A stretch of 51,292 bases of DNA from positions 39,352-90,643 of the forward strand of contig DKLF01000096.1 in NCBI GenBank assembly GCA_002455655.1. Direction: 5' to 3'. The notes beneath the pieces were generated by a model. It made no database searches and had not been told where the DNA came from. It was given only the letters and a program-made list of their open reading frames with translations. The stretch comes from Oscillibacter sp. UBA6647 (lineage in GTDB: Bacteria > Bacillota > Clostridia > Oscillospirales > Oscillospiraceae). This document shows positions 1 through 7,732 of this stretch, one piece after another. The translations under genes were made by a program, and so were the position numbers. The number at the start of each line of letters is the position of its first letter. The first letter of the stretch is position 1.

Positions 1-1
1 T

Positions 2-784
2 AATGATTTGGCAAAACCCGCGGCTTGTGAAACTGGGAAGTTCTTAGGCCGAATTCCCCGTGCGATTAATGCGGCATTGATCCCGCTGGATCTTTGGATT
101 ACAAAACGCGAATACGAATTAGAGAAGACAAAGAAACTTCTTGAGATTGAGCTGGCGGATGTTGATCCAAGTAAAATTGTTTCCCCTGAATCATATGTTG
201 CTGTGCCTGCCTTGCAGTCCATAGCATATAGTATGGATAGTGAAGAGTTGAGAACTATGTATGCAAAACTACTGGCGAAATCAATGAACACCGATTATAG
301 AGAATCCGTACACCCTTCCTTTGTTGAAATTATCAAGCAGTTGTCTCCGCTTGATGCTCAAAATCTAAACTACATAACTACCGATGAATCGCCCATTGCA
401 GAATATCGATTGTGCTTAGCTGCGGGGGACACTAAGGACGCGTTAAATATTTCGGTAAGGCAACTCGAGGCCGAGTCTGAATATTTCAATTCTCTCTCGG
501 ATGGGCGGTATGAGTTAATAATGACAAATGTATTTTTGGAAAACCCAGATGAGAAAGATTTGGAAGTACAAGCCATGTCTATTTCATCTCTTCAAAGGTT
601 AGGACTGATCCGCGTACACTATAGCGAGTATGCTAACGGGGCAGACTACGCACCTTTCTTTCAAACACAAGAATATATATATTTCAAAAAATCTTTACGC
701 GAGAAAGGGAGACTTAAAATTTGTGTGGGCGTTACAATGCTTACGCCACTGGGCTCACAATTCTGTAAAATCTGCCAAAGTTAA
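2..784 (+). CDS. Abi-alpha (DUF4393) family protein, 5' end cut
   Basis: The frame is open to the left edge of the window, so the N-terminus is missing. The opening residues (GKFLGRIPRAINAAL, then LDLWI) are the conserved N-terminal block of the DUF4393/Abi-alpha family. Its members are often carried by prophages and plasmids and are named for abortive infection; the mechanism is unknown. About 260 residues are visible, close to the usual family length, so little is lost. It is convergent with the phage DNA polymerase gene 39 bp downstream and lies on the opposite strand from the replication block, which fits an independently expressed cargo (moron) gene of the prophage. Its base composition is more AT-rich than the replication genes, suggesting separate acquisition. 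The family call is firm; a defence role here is inference. Confidence 0.75.
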   Translation, partial: NDLAKPAACETGKFLGRIPRAINAALIPLDLWITKREYELEKTKKLLEIELADVDPSKIVSPESYVAVPALQSIAYSMDSEELRTMYAKLLAKSMNTDYRESVHPSFVEIIKQLSPLDAQNLNYITTDESPIAEYRLCLAAGDTKDALNISVRQLEAESEYFNSLSDGRYELIMTNVFLENPDEKDLEVQAMSISSLQRLGLIRVHYSEYANGADYAPFFQTQEYIYFKKSLREKGRLKICVGVTMLTPLGSQFCKICQS

Positions 785-822
785 ATAATCCACCATAAAA
801 AGACAGGTGTTAGAACTTAGTG

Positions 823-2841
823 CTAATCCTTCTTAAAGTAATTCCCCACCCAGCCGTCAGCGTTCAGCGGCAGACCGGGCGCCCACGGAATGGGCTGAGA
901 CATGAGCTCCACCACCTTGTCCAGATCGGCCATTTCCTCCGGCACTTCCAGCACCACTTCATCGTGGATATCAAAAACGATGGGGTATCCGGCGGCGTTC
1001 AATTGCTCCATGGCATAGAACAGGCAGTCCCGCGCCACGGCCTGCGTGATGTTCTCCACCAGCTTGCCGCCGTAGGTTTCAACAGGTTTCCAGTTGGCCC
1101 CGTCCTGCCCCCAGTACATGATGCTGTCCTCGCCGAAGTGGTTCTTGCCGATATGCGGGCCGGGGTAGTAGAGCTTGCGTCCGCAGGGCAGCAGGACTGT
1201 CATAAAGTCCAGCCCCGCGCCCCGGTAGATCTCCCGGGCGATGGCCACGCGGCCTACCGTCGTGGCCTGCCCAGAGGTGACCGCACGAAACGCCGCGTCG
1301 TTGACGTCATACCAGAATTGCACCGTGTGCGGGTTGGCAGTGCGCCAGCGCCGGACGATATCGGGCATATCGGCTTCAGGCAGATCTTCTTCCGTCATGC
1401 CCAGCGTCTTGCGCATGTTAATAAGAGCGCCTTTACCCCCTTGGTATCCCAGCGCCAGCGTGGCAACCTTGCCCTTTTTACGGAACGCATACTCAGGGTT
1501 GCCCTTCTTGATGCGGTCAAAGGGGACGCCGAACATCTGCGCGGCGGTAGTCTCATAAATCTTGCCATGGGTACGGAACACGTCCAGCACCCACTCTTCC
1601 CCGGACAGCCACGCGATCACGCGGGCTTCGATTGCGGAAAAGTCAGCGTCTACAAATGTTTTTCCGGGGGCCGCAATCAGCGATGTGCGAATGAGCGCGG
1701 AGAGCGCCTGCGGCACGTTGCCGTAAATGGCTTTCAATCCGTCCAAATTGCGGGACTTCACCAATTCCCGCGCTGTGGCCTCCGCTGCTACCGTGTCGTG
1801 GGGTAAGTTTTGGACCTGCACCAGTCGCCCGGCTTCCCGACCCGTCCTGTTGGCGCCGTAGAATTGCAGCAGGCCCCGAATGCGCCCGTCGGCGCACACG
1901 CAGGTTTCGATTGCGTTGTATTTCTTGGTGGAGGTCTTAGAAAGCTCCTGCCGAAGCTCCAGCATCCGGGAGGCCTTGTCGCTGGGTACGCCCTGTGCAA
2001 GCAAATCCGTGACCGTGTTTTTGCGGACGTCCGGCAAATCATCCTCCAGCTCCTCATTCAGCCATTTTAAAAGCTGGTCCCGGCTGTTGGGATTAGCAAG
2101 GCCGGTTAGGTCCTTGGCCTCCTGCAACTGGGTTTCGTGGACAACGGAGCCGATTTCGATTGCACCGTCCACCAGTGGCAGGTCCACCGCCACACCGTGC
2201 AGATTGATAATCTGATCACGGACCCACTGCTGCTGCACCTCGTCAGGCACCGGCACGACGGAAAGACGGCGCTCTATTTCCTGCTCTGCCACAACGTCCC
2301 CGGCGTTATAGGTCTTAAAAAGGTCCCACTTCGCCGGGTCATGCTGCGGCAGGTTGCGGGTACGTCCGCCATTGGACTTAGAGGGCTTGCACGGAACACA
2401 GAAATAGCGGATCAATGCTCCGCCGGTGCGGAGCTTCTGTTTGTCCTCCGGCAGGCCCATGGCTGCGCCGACGTTCTTCAGCGCGGCAGGATACCCGCAG
2501 TAGAGTGCATGAAGCTGCGTGTCCCGCCACTGGGGCAGCCAGACTTCCGGCGTCCAGTCCCGGTGCTGTTCCAGTCCGAAGTACCGAGACAGGCAGTACC
2601 ACTCAAACGCGGCGTTGAACGCGTGCTTGACGCATTGCGGGTCAAATAGCCAGCCTGCCACATTCTGCGGGATAAAAGCCCTCGGCTGCGTCAAGTCCAA
2701 AACCTGTACCGGCGCACCGTCGAGGCTGTATCCGAACAGCAGAATTTGAAAGTCCGGGCTTTGCGCATATTTATAAAGTCCGGCCTTTGTGATCGGCACG
2801 GAGCTGTATGTTTCTAAGTCAATGTTCAAGTGGTGCTGCAT
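823..2841 (-). CDS. Phage family A DNA polymerase with 3'-5' exonuclease
   Basis: This is the replicative DNA polymerase of the prophage. Exonuclease motif I is at residues 7-11 (IDLET, with D8 and E10), an ExoII-like NAAFE follows near residue 90, and an ExoIII-like block is near residue 190 (YNAGD). Polymerase motif A (DADFSAIEARV) is near residue 398, motif B (RKKGKVATLALGYQGG) near 453 and motif C (DIHDEVVLE) near 622. At 672 aa it matches the short phage DNA polymerases lacking a 5' nuclease domain. The ATG at 2841 is preceded by GGGAGG. It is the last gene of the minus-strand replication operon, and a very stable hairpin lies between it and the DUF2815 gene. Confidence 0.95.
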   Translation of the reverse strand: MQHHLNIDLETYSSVPITKAGLYKYAQSPDFQILLFGYSLDGAPVQVLDLTQPRAFIPQNVAGWLFDPQCVKHAFNAAFEWYCLSRYFGLEQHRDWTPEVWLPQWRDTQLHALYCGYPAALKNVGAAMGLPEDKQKLRTGGALIRYFCVPCKPSKSNGGRTRNLPQHDPAKWDLFKTYNAGDVVAEQEIERRLSVVPVPDEVQQQWVRDQIINLHGVAVDLPLVDGAIEIGSVVHETQLQEAKDLTGLANPNSRDQLLKWLNEELEDDLPDVRKNTVTDLLAQGVPSDKASRMLELRQELSKTSTKKYNAIETCVCADGRIRGLLQFYGANRTGREAGRLVQVQNLPHDTVAAEATARELVKSRNLDGLKAIYGNVPQALSALIRTSLIAAPGKTFVDADFSAIEARVIAWLSGEEWVLDVFRTHGKIYETTAAQMFGVPFDRIKKGNPEYAFRKKGKVATLALGYQGGKGALINMRKTLGMTEEDLPEADMPDIVRRWRTANPHTVQFWYDVNDAAFRAVTSGQATTVGRVAIAREIYRGAGLDFMTVLLPCGRKLYYPGPHIGKNHFGEDSIMYWGQDGANWKPVETYGGKLVENITQAVARDCLFYAMEQLNAAGYPIVFDIHDEVVLEVPEEMADLDKVVELMSQPIPWAPGLPLNADGWVGNYFKKD

Positions 2842-2860
2842 GATTTACCTCCCGGATTGG

Positions 2861-2882
2861 AAGGGCCCCCGAAGGGGCCCTT
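2861..2882 (-). other. UUCG-tetraloop hairpin between DUF2815 gene and polymerase gene
   Basis: A nine-base-pair perfect stem (AAGGGCCCC/GGGGCCCTT) encloses a loop that reads TTCG on the minus strand, giving the extra-stable C(UUCG)G tetraloop in the phage mRNA. The T-run that would make it a classic terminator lies on the plus strand side (2880-2886), so in the direction of the operon it is a structured RNA and in the antisense direction a terminator. It sits about 20 bases upstream of the polymerase start codon. Confidence 0.7.
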
Positions 2883-2888
2883 TTTTGA

Positions 2889-3644
2889 TTACATTCCCAT
2901 GACCGGCATACCGCTGGGAACGGGCTGCCCGGTGATCGGGTCCACCGGCCACTGCTGGGGGTACGCCGGAGCTTGCTGCGGATAAACGGGGGCTGTCTGC
3001 TGGGGAGGATATGCGACGGGGGGCTGCTGAGGGTACGCAGGCGCGGCAACCGGAGGGGCATATCCGGGAACAGCGTAGCCCGGTGTTGCGGGCATTGCGG
3101 CGGACGCACCGAACGCTTCCACAGCAGAAACGGAGTTGCCCAAAGGTTCCCCATCTCGGGACTTCTGGAATCCATTCAGGCCGCAGCCAATCCCCTTCTT
3201 GCCACCGCTGTTATACGGGAAAAAGCTGATGTTGACATTGCCAAACACGCCGGAATAAATCTCGCTCTGCTGGAGGATGGGCTGCACGTTGCCGTCCACG
3301 ACAAAAGGCGGGCGGTCGGGCTTGCAGGACGCGGTGAATACCCAGCAGCCCTTGCATTCAGGTCCGAACGGCTCCCCATCGCTGGGCCGGGGGCCGTCTC
3401 CGTCGTGAACACAGATCGCCAGCATCGCCGGTTTCTTCCCATCCCACTTGGAGCTGACACCGGTACCAATCGCGGCATTGATGGCCGTGTCAATCGCGGC
3501 CTTTGCGGCAAGGTTGGTCTTGGGCACCAGAACGGTTGTGGAGTACTTCGGGTCCCCCTGCGGATTGTTGAAGGGGGGCTTAGGCTGGAACAGGTTGCAG
3601 TAGGACAGGCGGGCCTCGCCGATGGTCAAAGTGTTTGCGTTCAT
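2889..3644 (-). CDS. DUF2815 protein, likely phage ssDNA-binding protein
   Basis: The N-terminal about 170 residues (starting with LTIGEARLSYCNLFQPKPP) match the DUF2815 family. These proteins occur in siphophage replication modules beside a DUF2800 nuclease and a family A polymerase, and are thought to be single-stranded DNA-binding proteins with an OB-like fold. The last about 75 residues are low-complexity and rich in Pro, Gln, Tyr and Ala, with AYPQQ-like repeats. That fits the flexible tail by which SSB proteins contact partners. The start ATG at 3644 has AAGGAAG upstream. It is 14 bp downstream of the DUF2800 gene in the same operon. Family call strong, function inferred. Confidence 0.85.
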   Translation of the reverse strand: MNANTLTIGEARLSYCNLFQPKPPFNNPQGDPKYSTTVLVPKTNLAAKAAIDTAINAAIGTGVSSKWDGKKPAMLAICVHDGDGPRPSDGEPFGPECKGCWVFTASCKPDRPPFVVDGNVQPILQQSEIYSGVFGNVNISFFPYNSGGKKGIGCGLNGFQKSRDGEPLGNSVSAVEAFGASAAMPATPGYAVPGYAPPVAAPAYPQQPPVAYPPQQTAPVYPQQAPAYPQQWPVDPITGQPVPSGMPVMGM

Positions 3645-3658
3645 AGATGTACTTCCTT

Positions 3659-4843
3659 TCAGTTAATGGGGGTAAATACCTGTGCGGCAGCATTGAAAAC
3701 AGGGCGCTTATCGGATTCGGAAACCAGCGTAGGCTTGCCGGGACTCACAGTCACATGCCCGGCGGCAGCTTCGGTAAAGGTCTTCTTTCCCAGTGTCTTT
3801 TCAAGAGCCGCTACGGTCACTGGCTTGCGCTCCCACAGAATGGCTTCGGCTACGCCGCGTTGCTGAAGATCGGCAAAGGCGGCGTCCAGATCGTCCCACG
3901 CGCGGCTGCTGCGGCCTTCCACAGCTTTAAATCCGGGGATTGCTTTGCCATCCAGACACGATTGCAGCGCGTAGTCTTGCAGGTCTTTGTACCAAGAAAC
4001 CAGTCCCTCTGCGCGTTGCAGCGCCTGTCCAACTTCGGCATCAGAGAGCAGCGGCGGGAGCTTCTTGCCGAACGCCTCCACAGCCAGAACCGTGTTCGCC
4101 CGTTCCCGACACTGGTTCTTGATGGGGCAGAACCTGCACCAGTCGCCGGGGCAAGGCTCTCCGGGGTCTTCGCTGTCCGCCTGCACGGCGGCGGGGGTAA
4201 GGACTTCCCTTCCCCAATCCTCCAATTCCGCGCGGCTGATCTCCCAATCGGACACGCTGTGCAGCGCAGGCTGTACAATGGTCATTTTGATCGTCTGGAT
4301 GGAGTCTCCGTAGACCAGTGCATACATAGCCAACGCACCCAGCGCGTAAAGCATCATCTGGGGGTTGTGTTCAGCATCCACCGGCACACCGGCGCCGTTT
4401 TTATAGTCCGTGATCCACAAGACCCCTTCGGCGATCTGGATGCAGTCGGCAGTTCCCGTAGCCGGGGTTCCGTCTTCTTTGATCTCCTGCGTGAAGATTC
4501 CCACCGGCACAGAAGTTTCCAGCGCGAGAAACGGCGCAGAGTGAAAAGCCATGGCGTGCTGTTCCAATATTTCAACATACAGGTCGGTGTACCCGTCCAT
4601 TTCAGCGGCGTAGTGCTCGTCCTCTTGCAGTTTTTTCAGCTGCGCGTTAAACGTGCGCTTGTTCATTACAGAAAACCGCTTGCGGGCTTTTAACTCCGCG
4701 ATGGAGTGGGCCAGCCTGCCCGCCTCTGCATAGGGGCTGGTGGTCGTGGGGATGCCCTCGCTCAGTTTGATGGACGCAGGGCAGTGAATCCAGCGGTGCG
4801 CAGAGGACGGAGACTTTCTGGCGTGGTATTCAGGCGTCGGCAT
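3659..4843 (-). CDS. DUF2800 phage protein, PD-(D/E)XK nuclease with Fe-S cysteines
   Basis: The 394-residue protein matches the DUF2800 family, a RecB/Cas4-like exonuclease found in phage replication modules. The N-terminus has the typical HARKSPSSAHRWIHCPAS block. Near residues 130-165 are GTADCIQI, WITDYKNG and NPQMMLYALGAL, which give the D...DxK and Q of a RecB-type nuclease core. Cysteines at about residues 231-247 (CPGDWCRFCPIKNQC) look like an iron-sulphur cluster site as in Cas4 and AddB. The start codon overlaps the stop of the upstream gene by one base (TGATG), so translation is probably coupled. It probably acts in phage recombination or end processing together with the DUF2815 protein. 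Confidence 0.85.
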   Translation of the reverse strand: MPTPEYHARKSPSSAHRWIHCPASIKLSEGIPTTTSPYAEAGRLAHSIAELKARKRFSVMNKRTFNAQLKKLQEDEHYAAEMDGYTDLYVEILEQHAMAFHSAPFLALETSVPVGIFTQEIKEDGTPATGTADCIQIAEGVLWITDYKNGAGVPVDAEHNPQMMLYALGALAMYALVYGDSIQTIKMTIVQPALHSVSDWEISRAELEDWGREVLTPAAVQADSEDPGEPCPGDWCRFCPIKNQCRERANTVLAVEAFGKKLPPLLSDAEVGQALQRAEGLVSWYKDLQDYALQSCLDGKAIPGFKAVEGRSSRAWDDLDAAFADLQQRGVAEAILWERKPVTVAALEKTLGKKTFTEAAAGHVTVSPGKPTLVSESDKRPVFNAAAQVFTPIN

Positions 4844-5394
4844 CAGAGCTGCGCCCCCAATCCGCGAAGCGCCATGGCAAAAGCTCCGTACTGTGCCTCC
4901 GGCAACATGTTGATTGCCTGAATGCCGAACTGCTGCAACAGACCCAAAAGCTGCGGCATTTTGCCAGCCTGCGCCAGCTCTGCACCGGCCTTTGCAATCT
5001 GGTCCATGGTATACGTGGGCGCGGCGGTAGGCGCTACCGGGGCGGGCGGGGTCATGGCCGGAATTGCCGGGGTGAAGCTAGGGGCGGTAGGTACAGCGGT
5101 TTGCGGCTGGGCACCAGTCATGTAGGCGGGGCTGGGGACAGAAGGTGAAGCCGCAGGGGTAGGGTTTGCCACAGGCGCGGACACCGGGGGCTGCTGGAAA
5201 GGGGGCATAACTGCCGCAGGGGCGGTCACCTGTACGGGCGCGGCTGCGGGCTCAGGCCAATGCAGCTTGACTTCCGCCCCGGACTGCGATGCCGATTTGA
5301 GGAAATCCACGGACTCGCAGAAGCGCGTCAGCACCTCAATATTTTCATTGCTCAGGGACAGGCCAAGGGTCAATTCGGATTTAATAGCAGCCAT
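4843..5394 (-). CDS. Phage protein with Pro/Ala-rich middle, unknown function
   Basis: This 183-residue protein is not recognised. The first about 50 residues are ordinary (ELTLGLSLSNENIEVLTRFCESVDFLK) and could form helices. Residues 55-115 are a Pro/Ala/Val-rich linker, and the last about 60 residues form a second compact part (YTMDQIAKAGAELAQAG...GLLQQFGIQAINMLP). Two small domains joined by a flexible linker suggest an adaptor. The start ATG at 5394 has AAGGAG just upstream and overlaps the end of the upstream gene by 14 bases; the stop overlaps the start of the DUF2800 gene. Position between an HTH gene and the nuclease argues for a replication or recombination accessory role. Confidence 0.75.
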   Translation of the reverse strand: MAAIKSELTLGLSLSNENIEVLTRFCESVDFLKSASQSGAEVKLHWPEPAAAPVQVTAPAAVMPPFQQPPVSAPVANPTPAASPSVPSPAYMTGAQPQTAVPTAPSFTPAIPAMTPPAPVAPTAAPTYTMDQIAKAGAELAQAGKMPQLLGLLQQFGIQAINMLPEAQYGAFAMALRGLGAQL

Positions 5395-5755
5395 GTTTTT
5401 TCTCCTTCATTACGTAATTGTAGATGGTCTGGTATGTGAACTGCCGCGCGGTCAGTCTACCGGGCAGCAGGATACTATGGTCGCGGATAGCGTTGTCCGC
5501 CACGATTTCTATAAGATTCATGGAAAGGCCGATCTCGTAGGCGTGAAGCACTTCCGCCTGCGCCGCTTCAATCTTTTTGGAGTTACCAATTTGGAACCGC
5601 TCCAAGCTACTTCTAGTGATTCGCTTCTGCGGGTCTTTTAACAGCTTGTTTTCTCTCGCCAGCCTGTCCACCCAGTACGTTGACACGCCCAGCGCGGCAG
5701 CGGCATCCCCACGGGTGAACGAATCGGGCGCATCGCGGCATTTCTCCGTCTTCAT
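5381..5755 (-). CDS. Phage helix-turn-helix protein
   Basis: The protein is 124 residues from the ATG at 5755. A longer in-frame reading up to 5854 exists, but its first 33 residues overlap the zinc-ribbon gene and are not phage-like. Residues 12-35 (FTRGDAAAALGVSTYWVDRLARENKLL) form a winged-helix/MerR-like DNA-binding motif of the kind seen in excisionases and small phage regulators. The C-terminal half is predicted helical. It begins 11 bp after the zinc-ribbon gene and overlaps the next gene by 14 bases. Role not known; DNA binding is inferred from the motif. Confidence 0.7.
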   Translation of the reverse strand: MKTEKCRDAPDSFTRGDAAAALGVSTYWVDRLARENKLLKDPQKRITRSSLERFQIGNSKKIEAAQAEVLHAYEIGLSMNLIEIVADNAIRDHSILLPGRLTARQFTYQTIYNYVMKEKKHGCY

Positions 5756-5766
5756 CTTGACAAATC

Positions 5767-5943
5767 TCACTTTCTGCCCGATAATGTGGGCGTGTATCTT
5801 TTTTCTCTGCCGCTTGTGGGACTGCCATCCCGCAGGCGGCGCTTTTTTGCGCAATGCGGGAAAACATAGGGCCTCCCGTCCCGCAGCCGAGATACATTCC
5901 AGCGCTTATAGCAGCGGGTGCATATGAGGTAATGGGGTTTCAT
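5767..5943 (-). CDS. Small phage zinc-ribbon-like protein
   Basis: A 58-residue basic protein opening MKPHYLICTRCYKRWNVSR, with a CxxC pair at residues 8-11 and HC at residues 30-31, a pattern common in small phage zinc-ribbon proteins (the last cysteine pair seems reduced to one Cys). The ATG at 5943 has GGGAGG eight bases upstream. It overlaps the stop of the methyltransferase gene by four bases (ATGA). Function unknown. Confidence 0.65.
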   Translation of the reverse strand: MKPHYLICTRCYKRWNVSRLRDGRPYVFPHCAKKRRLRDGSPTSGREKRYTPTLSGRK

Positions 5944-6605
5944 GGAGCCACCTCCCTGGCCCACTGTTCCGCCATGGCGCGGGCAATGCCGGGTGCGGTT
6001 TTGCTGCGCAATTTTGCACGGTCCTTTGTGTGCGGCATCATTTCAGTTGTGTATATTTTCTTTCCATATCCCTTCTCCGTGGTGCGGATATACAGTGGTT
6101 CTGGCTTTGGGAGCATTTGGTCCGCAACTAGCGGCGGGAGTCCTTTCAGCCACAAGCATGTGCGTTTTAGCCACGGATCTCCGAAATAGTAAGGGTGTAT
6201 CGTTTGATCTGCCGGCCGGTAGTGCGAATTGGCGTATCCGCATGGATTTTCTACTGCAATTTTTTTGCAGTCTGCATTGACGAACTGCATGAAAAATTCA
6301 AAGGCCTCCACCCGCTTCTGCTCCCTGCCCGGGGCATTCCTGACTCTATTGGCAGCGTTGGTCAGATAGGTACAGGGGGGATGCGCGATAATCATGTCCC
6401 ATCTGCCAACAATTTGGTGATGAGCCCCGTCGGTAGTATCAAACTCGCAGTTTCCGTTGAGCAGAGGCAAAACGTCCTGCCGAATGTGCCATTCCGGGTG
6501 ACCGCCGCTGCACGGGATAATATCGCAGGAATAAGCTTCGTGGCCCAGCCGCCGGAGTTCGATTGTCACGGCTTGGGATTCCTCGCAAGCACAGAGAATT
6601 TTCAT
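5940..6605 (-). CDS. Short phage DNA cytosine methyltransferase-like protein
   Basis: The protein is 221 residues from the ATG at 6605. It opens with an SAM-binding-like segment (MKILCACEESQAV) followed by an acidic DII. It has the catalytic PPC motif at residues 76-78 (HPPCTYLTNA) and ENP at 119-121, the counterpart of motif VI (ENV) of C5-cytosine methyltransferases. It lacks a recognisable target-recognition domain and is much shorter than a standalone Dcm (about 400 aa). This form is frequent in siphophages, where it may methylate or hypermodify phage DNA. It overlaps the 3D-domain gene by four bases and the zinc-ribbon gene by four bases. The fold is well supported, the target base is not. 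Confidence 0.8.
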   Translation of the reverse strand: MKILCACEESQAVTIELRRLGHEAYSCDIIPCSGGHPEWHIRQDVLPLLNGNCEFDTTDGAHHQIVGRWDMIIAHPPCTYLTNAANRVRNAPGREQKRVEAFEFFMQFVNADCKKIAVENPCGYANSHYRPADQTIHPYYFGDPWLKRTCLWLKGLPPLVADQMLPKPEPLYIRTTEKGYGKKIYTTEMMPHTKDRAKLRSKTAPGIARAMAEQWAREVAP

Positions 6606-7258
6606 GGCCCCACCCACCACACCGTCAAACTCTGCCGCCCGCACTGAATGGCGTAGTCATAGTCCGACGTGTAAATATCAATTGCGTTGCCCTTCACGCC
6701 GGTATCCGTCGCCCACAGTTGTTCTACCATCCCGTCCGCGTACTCCACAAACACGTCCGAGTACAGCGGAATCACGTCGGGGTCCACGGCGCAGGAAAGG
6801 CCCTCCACCACCGGCAGTCCGGAATATGTAATTCCATAGGCCGGGTCTCCCGGATGTTTACCACAGGTATCCGCTGTGTACCACGTCACCGCGCAGTTCT
6901 CAATGACGTTGGCGCTCTCCAGCAAAGCCACTTCAATCTTCTCATTTTCAAAGTCCTCCTGCGCCACCGCCACAATGGGAATGGATTCAATAGGCGGTTC
7001 CTCCACCAGCGCGGCGTCTGCTTTCACCTTGAGTGTCAAGCACAGGGCGACGGCCAGCGTAGCCGCAACAACAGCCAACCACATACACCGCTGCCGCCAC
7101 TGTCTGGCGAGACGGGCCTTTTCACGAGTCCTGCGGCGCAGTTCCGTAGCAGTATCATCGCTGATGCTGTGCAGCGCCGCAACAAAGCGGCAGTCCTGTT
7201 CCAGCTTGTCCATTCGTGTGGAGAGGTGGCGGGCGTATTTTTCTGATTTCTGGCTCAT
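6602..7258 (-). CDS. Membrane-anchored 3D-domain protein
   Basis: 218 residues from the ATG at 7258, which overlaps the preceding stop (TAATG). The first 57 residues are charged and probably cytoplasmic, residues 58-77 are one membrane helix, and residues 123-218 are a 3D domain (double-psi beta-barrel). It is named for three aspartates, here D159/D161 (CAVDPDVIP), D185 (ATDTG) and D194 (NAIDIYTS). 3D domains occur in MltA-like and Rpf-like wall enzymes and in phage proteins. Its place inside a replication operon, not beside holin or endolysin genes, is unusual, though such placement recurs in Clostridia prophages. It may act on the wall from the outer face of the membrane. Confidence 0.85.
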   Translation of the reverse strand: MSQKSEKYARHLSTRMDKLEQDCRFVAALHSISDDTATELRRRTREKARLARQWRQRCMWLAVVAATLAVALCLTLKVKADAALVEEPPIESIPIVAVAQEDFENEKIEVALLESANVIENCAVTWYTADTCGKHPGDPAYGITYSGLPVVEGLSCAVDPDVIPLYSDVFVEYADGMVEQLWATDTGVKGNAIDIYTSDYDYAIQCGRQSLTVWWVGP

Positions 7259-7461
7259 TACTTCTCCTTCCTCGCCATGCACCGGGCCAGCGTGGCAACG
7301 CTGATGTACCCATTGAAAAAGGGGAACATCTTGCCCACGGTCGCATAGCTTTTAATTCCGGTAAATTCCATAGTCTCTTTGATATTCAACATCTGACGAC
7401 CTTTTGAATACTCAAGCACTTGTTCCAAATTGTCCCGGTAAAATTCTGATTCCCTGCTCAT
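7258..7461 (-). CDS. Small phage HTH/excisionase-like protein
   Basis: 67 residues from the ATG at 7461, with GGAGGA nine bases upstream. The longer in-frame start at 7602 overlaps another gene and lacks a ribosome binding site. Residues 24-60 (MLNIKETMEFTGIKSYATVGKMFPFFNGYISVATLARCMA) resemble an AlpA/excisionase-type HTH. The ATG overlaps the stop of the upstream gene by four bases. Could be a regulator or directionality factor; not proven. Confidence 0.6.
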   Translation of the reverse strand: MSRESEFYRDNLEQVLEYSKGRQMLNIKETMEFTGIKSYATVGKMFPFFNGYISVATLARCMARKEK

Positions 7462-7652
7462 GAGGGCTCGTCCTCCTTTCGGCCCGCCGTTACCGGAAAC
7501 CATTGCAGATGCTTGCAGGGGCGGCTGCAATGACGGCGGAACAGGCATCGCTTTCGCCGAATGTATGGGTAGTTCATGCCCCGCTGGTGGAAGTCGCACC
7601 ACGCAACTGCATCAGGTGGGGTCCACCCGGGCCTGTACTGTTTCTTTTTCAC
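7458..7652 (-). CDS. Small Cys/His-rich phage protein, unknown
   Basis: 64 residues from a GTG start at 7652 with GGAGG seven bases upstream. The protein is basic and contains WCDFHQRGMNYPYI followed by a C...C...CKH cluster that could bind zinc. It is the first gene of the minus-strand early operon and overlaps the next gene by four bases. Not recognised. Confidence 0.6.
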   Translation of the reverse strand: MKKKQYRPGWTPPDAVAWCDFHQRGMNYPYIRRKRCLFRRHCSRPCKHLQWFPVTAGRKEDEPS

Positions 7653-7732
7653 AAATTTACCTCCAATTAATTGGCATTGAACATTTATGGGGAAAGGTGT
7701 AGAATTATGGTAAATTTTGGGGAGGTGTTGGT
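7653..7732. promoter_or_regulatory. Divergent intergenic region, early operon and repeat-protein gene
   Basis: 80 bp separate the first gene of the early operon from the outward-facing gene at 7733. It is AT-rich, holds the two ribosome binding sites (GGAGGT on the minus strand, GGGGAGGT on the plus strand) and an attaattggcattgaac segment that could include promoter elements. No operator copy like those at 8490-8641 is seen here, so early transcription probably starts at the repressor region instead. Confidence 0.4.
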
